DNA of 64,000 bases, taken from assembly GCA_964016885.1 (NCBI GenBank), contig OZ024743.1, positions 17,853,999-17,917,998 of the forward strand, read 5' to 3'. Below the pieces are notes generated by a model. It was not told the DNA's origin. It made no database searches and was given only the letters and a program-made list of their open reading frames with translations. Source of the stretch: Eledone cirrhosa. Lineage: Eukaryota > Mollusca > Cephalopoda > Octopoda > Eledonidae. The position numbers were made by a program, and so were the translations under genes. This document shows, piece after piece, positions 40,114-53,880 of this stretch (its first letter is position 1; every line of letters starts with the position of its first letter).

Positions 40114-40558
40114 AGGAAAAAGTATGACCATGACGGCAGAGCTCAAGCCGTTTCGACGGCTATTTCTGGACTAAAGTAAGTGTTTTTTTAGCCTGGTAAA
40201 TAAATAGCCGAACTTTTCAAGGGTACTTCCTTATAAGGAAATATTGTAGTTATCGTTAGGGGGTTTGCATGCAGTTACCAGTTCGTCTTTTTTGTTGAGG
40301 AGTTGATCCTTCGTAAAAAAATGTTGACCAATCCCCTTGACAACTACAATATTTCCATATAAGAAAGTACCCTTGAAAATTTCGGCTATTTATTTACCAG
40401 ACTAAACAAAACTCTTACTTTAGTCCAGAAATAGCCGTCGAAACAGCTTGAGCTCTGCGGTCGGAGTCATACTTTCTCCTATTACCCACTCTAATACACT
40501 AAGTATTGAGTAATTTGGTGCGTTATCGTTCATCTGGTTACTTACCACAATTCCCCCG
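40114..40558. mobile_element. Foldback element Z
   Basis: Arms at about 40115-40258 and 40337-40486 are inverted copies (about 90% by eye; both contain CGACGGCTATTTCTGGACT or its complement), with a spacer of about 78 bp. A further 72 bp ends in the CATCTGGTTACTTACCAC word before (TA)n. No open frame of interest. Relatives are at 36882-36972 and 56865-57111. Confidence 0.85.

Positions 40559-40601
<43 letters not shown>
40559..40601. repeat. (TA)n
   Basis: About 42 bp TA. Confidence 0.97.
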
Positions 40602-40604
<3 letters not shown>

Positions 40605-40919
40605 AGGGTTGAGGGACCTACCATGTTTATCAATGCCAGTACCGATTGTATCTCAGCGCACTCAATGGACAATGTAAAATACATTACCAGCGTAAACACA
40701 TAGTTATTTGCCTCAACACAACACACGTAAATTGGGTGCCTATAAGGTTCTCGGACTCGAGTTTCTGCAGCACTAATGCAGCAGTAAGGTGCACTGCACC
40801 ATCTGTCTCCATAAAGTATGTAACACTGCACAATCGGCTTATGCTGCTTCATCGGCGGGTATCGCCTAATCAATAACCAATCAATTGACATAATCCAAAC
40901 ACCGGCCCGCGCCGGTCAT

Positions 40920-41310
40920 TATATATCATCATCATCATCATCGTCATCGTCGTCGTCATAAAATGTCCATTTCTTCAAAGCTAGCATGGGTTAGACGAAT
41001 TATCCTCTTGTGAGATAAGCCAGGCCAGGTGGCCATGTGTTGCTCATTCAGAACTGATTTTGGTTTAGATTCTACAGCTAGATGACGTTCGTAACCCCAA
41101 CCACATAAACAAATTGAATTCTTACTTCTTTATGTCGTGGCACATACACGAATACTTTACAGTATGAGCTGGGTGCATTTTATTGTCACACCTACAAAAC
41201 CAACTTACGGGGTCTGTGTGACTTTGACGTGACACCTACACGATCAATTGACAGTATGGTCTGAGCGCTTTTTATCGTGTTAACTAAGCCACCACTTTAC
41301 AGGTTGCGTT
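40920..41310 (+). repeat. Dispersed cephalopod-type repeat with (CAT)n head
   Basis: (ATC)n, then AAAGCTAGCATGGGTTAGAC, a middle part and decayed tandem units with GTGCATTTTATTGTCACACC and GCGCTTTTTATCGTG. I recall this layout as a common cephalopod repeat; diverged here. Confidence 0.5.
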
Positions 41311-42430
41311 GAGCGAATTCGACTTGTTACCATGAAGGCAACATTATACTGTGGACTGGGGTTTGAAATCTGCATCATAATGTGTAGGCGTCTTTTGAGT
41401 ACAGAAAACAAATTTAAAATGTGGTATGTATGCTCCCATAGCAGTCAGAAAAATTATTAGCAAACGTTTAAACTGAAACCTGACGTCATGTTGAGCTAAT
41501 AAGTGTGCTAGCTGATTTCACTTAACTGCTCATCCGATTATTCAACGTTAAACTTTCAAACCATCATTTTATAGTGGTGTTTTTAAATCAGCAAGTGTAT
41601 TTTACAATGGGGAGAAAATTGAATATGCTGAAAACGGAATTATATGCTTCCCTAGTGATTGCTCAAAAGAATATTGTCAGGTAATAGGGTATATACGCCC
41701 CCATAACTGAGAAAATGGGCATTAGCAAGTGTAGGGATCGAAACCACAGCTTTTATTGTCCGGGTAAGTGTGCTAGCAAGTTACACCAACCGGCCACCCA
41801 AAAGTACTCCATAAGTGATGTAAGTTGATAGCGGTATATATATAAATCAATACGTAGTTTTTAGAATAAGGCGGTGATCAAATATTCCCAAAAGAGTATG
41901 TTATGCAAGCATCATGAATTGAGTGCAGCATGTGTTTGTATGAGTGTGTTTATGTGCATGTACGTTGTGTCTGGAGGGGCATGTTCTCGTGGTAAAGTTG
42001 TTCGGCTTACGTTCAGCAGCATGTAGCTTCAATTCATGTATACTCAACTGAAAATGAGTATCAGCAGTGGATGGTGGTTTAACCATTCGTTACACTGGCG
42101 GCCAGTTCCAACGGAAGCCGTGTACTCTCAGTCGCTTTACAACAAGGAAAACCGGATAAGCAACGGCCATATATATGAGAATAGCATTAAGGAAGACGCT
42201 GCGATTACATAAAGCGTTTATTAATCAAGATTATCTATATGGATAACATTACGGTAGCCATAGATATAACTGTAACGTATAAGCGCTTTATTTAATCAGA
42301 ACATCTTTCTTAATGTTATTAGTATACAGTATCGCCATGGTAATTACACACTATTTTCGTAGTGTGAGCTTTCACCTGCTTACTCCTGTTTTTACCAAAG
42401 CATATATTTTACTGAATATATGTATATATA
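41311..42430. other. No gene recognised
   Basis: Contains a weak inverted pair around 42190-42315 (GCATTAAGGAAGA versus TCTTTCTTAATGTTAT) just upstream of the GIY-YIG element; no coding motif. Confidence 0.45.
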
Positions 42431-42439
42431 TTATTTACA

Positions 42440-43460
42440 TATATATTATCGACGACTCTATTTGGATAAAAAAATCCAATAGTACCCTATTCGACGTGTG
42501 TATGGGCGCCAGCGATTCTGCGGAGATTACTGATCTTATCGGCCTTTTACTTCTTTTCTCTATCAAGGACGAATTCCCCAACGCGGGCGGTGGTTTGTAC
42601 CGTGATGATGGTCTTTTGACCATGACTAAGTGCGGCCCTCGTGCTTGCGACAGGTTCAGAAAATAACTCACAGCCTTCTTTAAAGGCTTCAACCTCTCTA
42701 TACAGGTTGAGGCCAATCTCTCGGTCGTTAATTACCTCGACGCAGAGTACGAAAATGGACCTAGAAGAAATAGATCCCGTCGCATTTGTTGGTATAACCC
42801 ACCATATAATATGGAGGTGGCCACACCTTTAGCTAAGATCTTTCTTTCCCTTATTACGAAGTATTTTCCCCCTACACATAAATATAGTAACATTTTTATT
42901 AGAAATACTATTAATATTTCTTACACTACGACTCTTAACCTTGCACATACCATCACAACTTGAAATGTAGCTAAACTACCTAGCCGTAGGAACACGTGCA
43001 AACCTGTAGTTAGTACTAACTGTAATTGTAGGAATCGGGTTGATTGCCCCTATCCGGGAAATGCCTCTCCAGTAACATAGTCTACAAATGTAAGGTTGAA
43101 ACACCCACGTCCCTTAGGGCCCACATAGGGTTAACCGCCAAGAGATTCAAGCAGCGTATTGACATGCATACCCATTCTTTTCGTTACCCTCTAAGAAGGA
43201 ATATGACGTCACTTTCAGCTTATATCTGGAGTCTAAAAGACAACCACACCCAATATAAGTTACACTAGGAGATCTTAGCTAGGGCTAGATCGTATAACGG
43301 AAATAAAAGACCATGTGATCTCTGCGCCGCTGAGGCCCTGGAAATGCTCTACGCCACAGAACACATCTTGAACAAAATATCCGAGGCAATTTTGGCTTGT
43401 AAACATAAATTGCACAAAACTTTCCTGTATTACAGCCCCACGTTATACCCTAACGGATAG
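42440..43460 (+). pseudogene. Reverse transcriptase with C-terminal GIY-YIG nuclease, 5'-truncated
   Basis: Retroelement protein of Penelope-like organisation. It begins in the RT at TLFDVCMGASDSAEITDLIG, followed by GLYRDDGL with the catalytic YRDD at 42598-42609. A stop at 42664-42666 and a frame change precede NLSIQVEANLSVVNYLDAEY. After another frame change comes ICWYNPPYNMEVATPLAKIF. The zinc-like NCNCRNRVDCP leads to the GIY-YIG domain: NIVYKCKV, then AHIGLTAKRFKQRIDMH (about 43130-43175), LSAYIWSLKDN, and CDLCAAEALEML. The first catalytic Asp of the RT is missing through truncation. The RT would copy RNA; the nuclease would cut target DNA. Clade not assigned; YRDD rather than the usual Penelope xxDD words is notable. 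Confidence 0.78.
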
Positions 43461-43807
43461 TACGATCTATACGTGGCTATTTTACGTCTTGATATGGTAG
43501 CTAAGTATATGTTTTGTTTATACCATTACTTATTTGCATAGGTAAGTATATATTACTTGTATGTTTTGTGAGGGTACGTATACTTTCTCGTACGTATATT
43601 TGATTGTATATGTTATGGCGTATATTTTTATATATATTCTGGTTCATATGGTTTGATATGTGTATACGGGAGTTTTGCGTCTGTGTGAGTATGTAGGTTC
43701 TTTCGTATGTAGGGTGTGTGTATATGTGTACTTCATGTTTTGGTTGACTTACGTCTCCGAACATTTGTGTATTTACATATAGGTATGTGTGTGCGCTTGT
43801 TATATAC

Positions 43808-43919
43808 GTATTTATTTATTTATATACGTTTATTTAAGTATTTATTTATTTATATACGTTTATTTAACTATTTATTTATTTATATACGTTTATTTAACTA
43901 CTTATTTATTTGTATACAC
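43808..43919 (+). repeat. 30-bp minisatellite, about four units
   Basis: Unit TATTTATTTATTTATA plus TACGTTTATTTAAC, with a few substitutions, followed by CACG/CACA repeats. Confidence 0.93.
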
Positions 43920-44103
43920 GCACGCACGCACACACATATTTATATGTGCGTAGTTTAGTATACCTATGGCAAGTGTTTTCGCGTATGCTTGTGTATGTAC
44001 GTTTTTGCATGCGTGTATGTATTTATTTAATTTCTAATACCTCTGTTTTGTATTTTACTTTATTCTTAACTCTGAAGCGGAGATTAATTCGGTTTCCTAG
44101 TTA

Positions 44104-44384
44104 GAATTTTAGTCTACGACGTCAGCTATACCGTTTACGTGGTTTTGTCTTTGCGTGCAATTTTTCTCCATGGTCCACATATGACGTATGATCTTCGTTT
44201 TTTCAGATCATTGCCAGAGAACGTCTCTATTAACCACCTAAGAGAACTTTAGTCTACGACTTCTTTTATACCATAAATGTGGTTCTGTCTTTGCGCGTAA
44301 TTGTTTTTCACCGATCCTATTAATGACGTATTGTATTCGTTTTTTTTCCGTTCTTTGCCAGGGAACGTTTCCACGGACCAAAGT
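44104..44384 (+). repeat. Tandem repeat, two units of about 140 bp
   Basis: Both units start with TTTAGTCTACGAC (44109 and 44249), contain TGACGTAT and TTTGCCAG/ATTGCCAG, and end GGGAACGT/GAGAACGT...ACCA. Confidence 0.88.
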
Positions 44385-44521
44385 ATCTTCTTCCTGTCTT
44401 CCTCCGGTTGCAACGTTTTTTTAAATATCCACTTCTGCGTTTACATATTGACATTTGTTAGTTTCAGAAGATCCCGTTAAGGTTGAAAGCAGCGATTCTT
44501 TGCTTAAACTTTAATCTGTTA

Positions 44522-44526
<5 letters not shown>

Positions 44527-44616
<90 letters not shown>
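44527..44616. repeat. (TA)n between two convergent element 3' ends
   Basis: 90 bp of uninterrupted TA. Confidence 0.97.
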
Positions 44617-44618
<2 letters not shown>

Positions 44619-45139
44619 GATAGCAAGTTATCCTTATAGGTAATCAAGTTAGAGGTTGTGAGTACTCTGCGTCGTGGATAGTTTTAACGTACGGCTTTGT
44701 TAGACTTAAGAAGATGCTTCCATAGTTATGCACCGAGTTCGCGGTAGGTTCTATGCAGGTTATATTTGGAGTAATAATATTGAAAGAATGAAGAGTAACA
44801 TGTTTGGCTCTACAATAAGGGGCTTTATTTAAAGTACTGACAATTTTTTCTTTGATCAGGTGAGTCTAGAGTTGCGTCACTCGATCTCCAATACATTATT
44901 TACCTCTGGTCAACACATCAGAGTACGTAGATATAAATTCACGAGACATATATAGAAAAGTAGCGTATAATCAAAACAATAACATCAATAATAAAACATA
45001 TATGGTAAATAGGTAGAGAAGTTAGAGACGTAAAAAGTAAAAAGTAAAAAGTAAAAGATAAGATAGGGTACATTAAAAAAGTAAGAAAATGAGAAAATGG
45101 AAAATATAAAGAAATAAATAAGGATAAGTGAGAACATGT
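44617..45139 (-). mobile_element. 3' region of the minus-strand GIY-YIG fragment
   Basis: Shares the GAGTACTCTGCGTCGTGG block with module Y at 39.9 kb and ends at (TA)n. A purine-rich run (AAAAGTAAAAAGTAAAAAG) lies near 45030-45050. Confidence 0.55.
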
Positions 45140-45540
45140 AGGTATCTAGAATGTTTGTAGTAGTTTTGAGTAAGTGTCCTTATAAGGATTCCTTGGTGAG
45201 TTTAGTGATAACATGGAAAACCATATTCGAGATGTACATTTGGGAGTGCTGGTTTAAATCATGGTGGTTTGAAGATTGTGAATCTGGTAGCTGTTCTATG
45301 CCTACAGAAAATTGATCTTTCTATTTTGCTGTTAAGCAGCATCATACCTTAAAATATGTAGTAGTTCTAAATTACAAAGTCCGCCGTGAGACATTGCGCT
45401 GCTGTAGGCTCTTGCTATCGATAATCTTGACCCGCTAATCTTATATTCCAGGTTTTTGTTTTTAAGCTGCCAGATTCTATTGGCGAGCGTCGTAGAGGTC
45501 TCCAGTCTACGGTTCTTCATGGAGTGTCTCCCCAGCCGTG
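45140..45540 (-). pseudogene. GIY-YIG nuclease domain, C-terminal fragment
   Basis: On the minus strand the translation reads RRLETSTTLANRIWQLKNKN, LEYKISGSRLSIARAYS and GGLCNLELLHIL, then in another frame a CRHR word. These correspond one to one with the part of the 43.2-kb and 48.9-kb GIY-YIG domains after the YIG motif (TxLSxYIWSLKDN, CDLC). The GIY and YIG motifs themselves and the RT are missing. It is too short to be functional. It faces the 42.4-kb element tail to tail across (TA)n and is cut off by the inverted-repeat element starting near 45686. Confidence 0.68.
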
Positions 45541-46637
45541 GAACCTATGTAGTGCCAAGTAGGGTTGCCTGAATTTACAGTACTCAGGTATACCAACTCG
45601 AATCCAGCCATCTATTCCATAGAGGGCACTTATCCGATAGCTGGCAATTACAAGGGAGTTCAAGAAAAAGTTGTACGTCCACAGACATGAGTGGTCAAGA
45701 ATCGTACACGTCACCGGTATTTCTAGCCACTCATGGTTGCCCACTTCTTGATTCTTCTCGTTCTCCACCTGTCAATCAAAATTTCTTCATATATGAGAAT
45801 TACTACTGTGGTGGGAGAGGGGCTGTAATCTGAAACAGCTGGCATAACTTCGACGTCTTCATTGCCCCTAGGTACATTAGTCTACATCGGCCAGGTACAC
45901 ACCCGCAATTATGCTGTATGCGGCATTCATCATAAATAATGTTTTGTGGGAATGTTTTTAAAAACAAATCGTAGGGATATTTAGCATAACATTTGTAGGA
46001 CACAGCCTCAGAAAACCCTCCACTTTATATATTTCAAAAAGAAAAAGAAAAAGATAAAACATGTATTAAGAACGTTTTTAAAAACGTGCTTGAAAGAAAG
46101 CTTTCAACAGCCATTCAAACAGAAAGCCTGTATCAAAGGTGTGTTCAACAAATACACCCAATTCTACACTCACACACTGGACTCAGGGAGCGTGCATAGC
46201 CAAGACGCCGCCAATATATAGACAGATGAGAAAAGAAATATCGATGGAAAGACATCCGTACCCCCAAGCATACATGCTCAGACAAATACATCGACCCAGG
46301 CATGCGCACACCCGTGCTCATGCATGTCTGTGTGGACACACATACATACATGCACCCGCGTGGTCCCACATCGGAGGCATATACTTGATGAGTAGCCCCT
46401 CATCCTTTTTCTCACGCGCCGCTGCGGAGATGGTGCACACACTATTGTATAAGACAACGCATTTGAGGCATCGGCCAAAGCCGATCACGTGGCATGTGAG
46501 TCCGAAGGTGCCTGAACAATATGCCTAAATGTTACGGCAGCACCATATCCATGCACTAATCGCATATAGCGTGGGTGGCACAAATATAAAAAAAAACATG
46601 TACGTACATAACATAAAATAATGAAATAATATACAAT

Positions 46638-46828
46638 AATTGTTTCTACTGTTGGCACAAGGCCAGCAATTATCGCAGTGTATTACTGGTACTTTATTTT
46701 ATCGACCACGTAAGGATGAAAGATAAAGTTAACCTCGGCCGATTTAGAACTCAGAGCCTAAAGGGCCGTAACTCTTTGCTGCAAAGCACGGCGTCCGACA
46801 CTCTACCGATACTGCCAATCCACAGGCG
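46638..46828 (-). mobile_element. SINE, full length, nested in the left arm
   Basis: All parts are present. AATAATATACAATAATT lies before it and again between it and the next SINE. Absent from the right arm. Confidence 0.92.
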
Positions 46829-46841
46829 TAATAATATACAA

Positions 46842-46949
46842 TAATTGTTTCTACTTTAGGTACAAGGCCAGCAAACACCAGTTCATTACTGGTACTTTAT
46901 TTTATCGACCCCGTAAGGATGAAAGGCAAAGTCAACCTCGGCGGGATTT
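46842..46949 (-). mobile_element. SINE, 5'-truncated, nested in the left arm
   Basis: The 3' half up to CGGCGGGATTT; sits on the duplicated target of its neighbour. Confidence 0.9.
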
Positions 46950-47472
46950 ACAGAAAAAGATAAAATACAATAAAATAAATTGCTGGAAAAGGAGAATGCA
47001 TACATGACAAGCATGCAGATGGGTGGGTACCGGGCATTATCGAGGTGTGAGTAAAGTTGAATACAATAGTTGGGGGCTGTGGCGAAAATGTTTATATGAT
47101 ATAAATAGGGGTTGGTGGTGTAAGGCACTGGGTAGGAGCCTGCATATGATGCAGGTCTCGTTGCTTGTGGATAGATGTGGACCGTGCGTGCGTGCACAAA
47201 CATGTTATATATATTGTGGTTATGCGTAACATCCATTTCATAAAAGAATACATGAAATGTGCATGGGTTTGATGTAGTATACATGGAATATAAAGGGTAT
47301 GTGTTTCATAACATTATATATGGAATGCAGGTGGAGTGTATGTATGATTGTAATGTGCCAGCGACAGGCGTTGTATGCGTGTGTATATCAGCGGCATGCA
47401 ACGACAAAATTAAAACTTGAAATCAAAATTAAAACTAAAATTAACATTACAATTAACTGCGACATTAATGTT

Positions 47473-49200
47473 ATAGATAGGATACTGCCCATGCTTATAA
47501 ATAGAAATAGCTTATGGAATTCAACTAAGGAGCTAATAGACTGGTTTACAGCGCTGCCCACCAAACAGCAAGTGAACTTCGTGCAGCTGGACATAGCAAA
47601 TATCTACGCCTCTATCTCACTGGTAATTGTAAACAAGGCCCTCATGGGCGCTATGATAAGGTCCAAGTTAACTAGAGGTGAAGTGGACATGATTATAGCT
47701 GCTAGAAAGACACTCATTAAGTTTGACGGTAGACTGTGAGAAGGAGAGACAGACTCGACAGTTTTGACATCACCATGGTGACGGACATGGTGGGAATTTA
47801 TCTACTCCATAGGTTAGCAGAGGCGATTCCATAGATAGGCGGAGTGATATATAGGGACGACGCCTTATTTACCTTCCGCTCATTAAATTCCATCCAGCTG
47901 GAGCGCATACGGAAGCGCATCTCACAACGCATATAGATTTGAGGGAGAATGGGAACCCTAGGGACCACAACACATATGGACTGAACAGTAGTAACTCCAC
48001 GGACCAGGATGGGCAAACCATAGATAGTAAAGTAGATAACGCAGCACGGAGCTTTAGGGGTAATACCAAGACTAAGAATACCAGCAATGATACGCCAGGA
48101 TGCTCGGGTAGCAGGACAGGGACGGAAAATAGGACTAGCAAGCGTGCCCAGAACAATTTAGCGAGAAAGGCCATTCCACAGACTTCACTAACAGTTTTAT
48201 GCATATGGATAGAATGGGGTTCAATTAAGAGTAGGTCTTAACCCGAGAGAGCAGCTTGACAATGCAAGCACTACTAGTAGCAGAACGACGACATAGAAAT
48301 AGATCTAGAAAAATAACATGGTTTAAGGCACCATACTCGAAGCATGTAAGCACTAACGTGCCAAGTCTCTTCAGGGCATTGGACGAGTGTTTCCCGGCTT
48401 CACACAGGTACCACAACATGTTCAATCGGCACAGCGTGAAGTTCTCATTTTCCACGGCACCCAACATGGCAGACTCCATGGCCAGGGACAACGCATTGAA
48501 ATTGAGGTGATCCCACGGGCGCAACGATTAGGCAGCAAACCCGCCGGGGTGGGGAGGCTGCGCGGAGAGCACGCGGTGGTGGCTGATGGTTCTCGGCATG
48601 TGACTGGGGGCTGAGCCGCGGCTGCGGAGGGCCCCATAACTTCCAGCAGAGATAGCTGATGGTGAACATTGAGTCCGCCACTCCGCCGAAGCACCACTCG
48701 AGGACCGGCGAGAACACAAATATGTCGCGAGGACCTCGTAAAGGGAGTTGCAAAAATGATGCACGGACTTGTAATTGCCGTGTCCGTGAGGAGTACCCCC
48801 TGCAGGGAATGTGCCTGACTAAGAGCCTTGTCTACAGATGTGCGGTTACCACGCATAACGATAGGCACACATACAATGGAGCTCCATCCACCACTTTTAA
48901 GTTGAGGATATACAACCACAAGAGCTCGTTCAAGGACAGGAATAAGAGGCACAGCACGAGATTGGCGGACTTAGTATGGAGAGTCAAAGCCAGTGGCATG
49001 GAATATGACCTCATCTGGAGTATTGTACAGCATGTGAATGCGTAATCGGCCGGAGACAGAAAGTGTAAGTTATGCTTGTCCGAGGCTATAGAGATAGTAA
49101 AACTTAAGGGCGACGCAGTCAACCCACGTCTGGAATAATCATGCTATGCAGACACAATCGTAAATGCACACTCTCCGCCCTAGTGATACCGGATGTATCT
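47473..49200 (+). pseudogene. Reverse transcriptase with C-terminal GIY-YIG nuclease, broken
   Basis: In order: NRNSLWNSTKELIDWF, VQLDIANIYASIS (RT motif A with its catalytic Asp, about 47578-47616), a GEVDMIIAARKTLIKFDG block and stop at 47737-47739. After a frame change come FDITMVTDMVGIYLL and IYRDDALFTF (YRDD at 47850-47861). A decayed linker is followed by ITWFKAPYSKHVSTNVPSLF and FNRHSVKFSFS (48320-48450). A GC-rich stretch (48510-48750) precedes CNCRVREEYPLQGMCL and the GIY-YIG domain: SLVYRCAVT, then TYNGAPSTTFKLRIYNHKSS (YIG reads YNG) and LADLVWRVKASG. CKLCLSEAIEIV near 49070 closes it. Several stops and frameshifts. Both enzymes would act on element RNA and target DNA; this copy is dead. 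Confidence 0.8.
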
Positions 49201-49526
49201 ACATAGCGCACCACCGGCACCGCAACCCCAGGTGTGCGCATGAAGAGTATCACCATAGAACACTGCATAACTATGAATGCATGACATCACAAGCTGATAG
49301 CAATGACAGATCCAACGTTGCCTACCTCGTAGAACATCATAATAGCACCACCACACCAATTTCAGGACGCCGACCCATTATAAGTAGGATTGGTCTACAA
49401 ACATTATGTGTGGTTTTAAATGTTCAAATTTCTAAATTTTCAAACTTTAAGATTTTTAAATTTTTGATTTCCGATATTCGATACGTGGTGTTTAATTCGC
49501 TACTTGGATGTTGGACATGATGCTGG

Positions 49527-50985
49527 TCTTAATGTTAATGTCGCAGTTAATTGTAATTTTAATTTTAATTTTGCTTTCGAGTTTTAATATTGTCGTTCCA
49601 TGCCGCTGATATACACACGCATACAACGCATGCCGCTGGCACATTACAATCATACATGCTCTCCACGTGAATTCCATATATATTGTTATGAAACACATAC
49701 CATTTATATTCCATGTATACCTCAAACCCATGCACATATTATATATACTTTTATGAAATGGATGTTATACATAACCACAATATATATAACTTGTTTGTGC
49801 ACGCCCCCGCGGCCCACATCTATTTCACAGGCAACGAGACCTGAATCATGCGCAGGCTCCCAACAGTGCCTTAGACCACCAGGCCCCATGTAAATCATTT
49901 AAACATTTGCACGACAGCCCCCAAATATTGTATGCAACTTTACGCACACCTCGATAATGTCCGGTACCCTTCTGCATCCTTGCCATGTATCTATTCTCTT
50001 TTTTCAGCATTTTATTTTTATTGTATTTTATTTATTTTGTTTTATTATTGTATATTATTTCATTATTTTATGTTATGTACATACAGTTTTTTTTTATATA
50101 TATGAGCTACCGACGCTATATGCATGGATATGGTGCTGCCGTAACATTTAGGCATATTGTGCAGGCACCTCTCGGACTCACACCGCCACGTGATCGGCTT
50201 TGGTCAATGCCTCAAACGCGTTGTCTCATACAATAGTGTGTGCACCATATGCGCAGCGGCGCGTGGGAAGACGGATGAGGGGTTGCTCATCAAGTATATG
50301 CCTCCGGCGTGGGAGCACGCAGGTGCATGTATGTATGTGTTTCCACACAGACATGCAAGAGCATGTGTGTGTGCATGCCTGGGACAATGTATTTGTCTAA
50401 GCAGGTCTGCGTGAGGGTACGGATGACTTTCCATGGACTTTTCGTTTCTCATCTGTCTATATATGTGCGGCGTCTTGGCTATGCGCTCTCCTCTAAGTCC
50501 AGTGTGTGGGTGTAGACTTGGTTGTATTTGTTGAAAACACCTTTGCTATAGCCCTTCTGTTTGAAAGACTGTTGAAAGCTTTCTTTCAAAAACGTTTTTA
50601 AAAACGTTCTTAATACATGTTTTTCTTTTTCTTTTTCTTTTTGAAATATGTAAAGTGGAGGGTATTCTACGGCTGTGTCCTACACATTTTATGCTAAATA
50701 TCCCTATGATATGTTTTTTTTTAAATTCCCGCAAAACAATATTTATGATGAATGCGCATAATTGCGGGTGTGTACCTGGCCGATGAAGACTAAGGTGCCT
50801 AGGGGAAATGAAGATGTCGAAGTGATGCCAGCCGTTTCAGATTACAGCCCCTCTCCCACCACATTAGTAATTCTGATACATGATAAATTTTGATTGACAG
50901 GTGGAGACGAGAGGATCAAGAAGTGGGCAACCATGAGTGGCTATAAATGCCGGTGACGTGTACAATTCTTGACCACTCATGGAAT
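49527..50985 (-). repeat. Right inverted arm
   Basis: Reverse complement of the left arm, from AACATTAATGTCGCAGTT to ATTCTTGACCACTCATG, uninterrupted by SINEs. Confidence 0.85.
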
Positions 50986-52781
<1,796 letters not shown>

Positions 52782-52807
52782 ATTATATATATATATATAT
52801 ATATATA
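52782..52807. repeat. (TA)n
   Basis: Left border of the palindrome. Confidence 0.95.
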
Positions 52808-53101
52808 CGATATTAAATAAATGGAAACTATATTTATAAAACCATATCTATTTCATTATATATATTTCAGGGATATCATATTAACAATATGTTATGCCTT
52901 CTTCAGACAAAATACAATATAGACAGTTTTATAGATAAATAGATTTGACATACCGGTATGTCAAATCTATTTATCTATAAAACTGTCTATATTGTATTTT
53001 GTCTGAAGAAGGCATAACATATTGTTAATATGATATCCCTGAAATATATATAATGAAATAGATATGGTTTTATAAATATAGTTTCCATTTATTTAATATC
53101 G
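52808..53101. repeat. 294-bp palindrome without spacer
   Basis: Centre at 52954/52955 (TACC|GGTA). The 147-bp arms (from CGATATTAAATAAATGG inward) are identical when compared base by base by eye. A single-arm relative lies at 7383-7511. Confidence 0.95.
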
Positions 53102-53189
53102 TAAATATACTCCAAATACTTGTTGAGTGCTTTTATATCAGTTATAAATATTTACTAGTTGTAACCCAACAATTTAAATATAACTTTCC

Positions 53190-53213
53190 ATATATATATA
53201 TATATATATATAT
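53190..53213. repeat. (TA)n
   Basis: Short TA tract. Confidence 0.95.
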
Positions 53214-53880
53214 ACTTACATATTGATCAACAGGGATGGAAATTAAATCTCTCTTTTATAAACCCTTCGAAATACAGAGACCACACACGTTTTGTCGTTG
53301 TTCGTTTGGAGAGTCAAAGACTAAAGCAAAATCTTAAAAATAAAGTGTGAATTACTTGAACGTGCGTCCCCATATAAGATGTAAATAAGGGGCGCGAACG
53401 TTCTCCAACAGAATACGAGAAATTAATCGAACTAAAGAACGATGGACATTAAAGAGATTTGATGTATGCAACAGTAGATGGATTCATCGTTGTAGTTCTC
53501 AGTAGTATATTTAGCTGTTGTCCCCATCATTGTTGTTACTGTTACAGTTACCAGCGTCTGGTCATGAATCTACTCACTTCTTAAACTATCATCAATGAAA
53601 TAAACATAATCTAATGAGGTTCACCGACACCCTCGCTTGTGTATTCAGATTAAGGAAGCTGCGGCCGACAGAAATCTGACTTTACAGCTTACCTCATGTC
53701 AACATTGTTGGTCTCTTCTCTTTCCTTTCTTTCTATCTTCCTTTTATTCATTCAATTGTTTTTGTTTTCTTTTTTCTCCTACTTAGTGTCAGCGATGATG
53801 TAGTTGTAGTTGTTGACGTGCCTGTTGCTGATGGCACCTGTTCACATGGCGAACCTAACTTTTACCCACACACTAGGCTA
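53214..53880. other. No gene recognised
   Basis: Mixed composition; no motif-bearing frame. Confidence 0.5.

Larger units (their letters stand above)
43461..44526 (+). mobile_element. Probable 3' region of the GIY-YIG element
   Basis: Non-coding, holding two internal tandem repeats (43808-43919 and 44104-44384) and ending at (TA)n. Assignment to the element rests on the absence of another boundary. Confidence 0.5.
45686..47472 (+). repeat. Left inverted arm
   Basis: Starts CATGAGTGGTCAAGAATCGT, passes ACGTTTTTAAAAACGT near 46070, is interrupted by SINEs at 46638-46949, and ends GCGACATTAATGTT. About 90% identical by eye to the reverse complement of 49527-50985. Confidence 0.85.

Noticed and set aside
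43808..43919. CRISPR-like array
   Set aside because: The 30-bp units are directly adjacent with no unique spacers, and the genome is animal.
46139..46528. 129-codon frame in the left inverted arm and its counterpart at 50204-50452
   Set aside because: His/Arg/Thr-rich sequence with no motif; the corresponding frame in the other arm is not conserved as one open frame.
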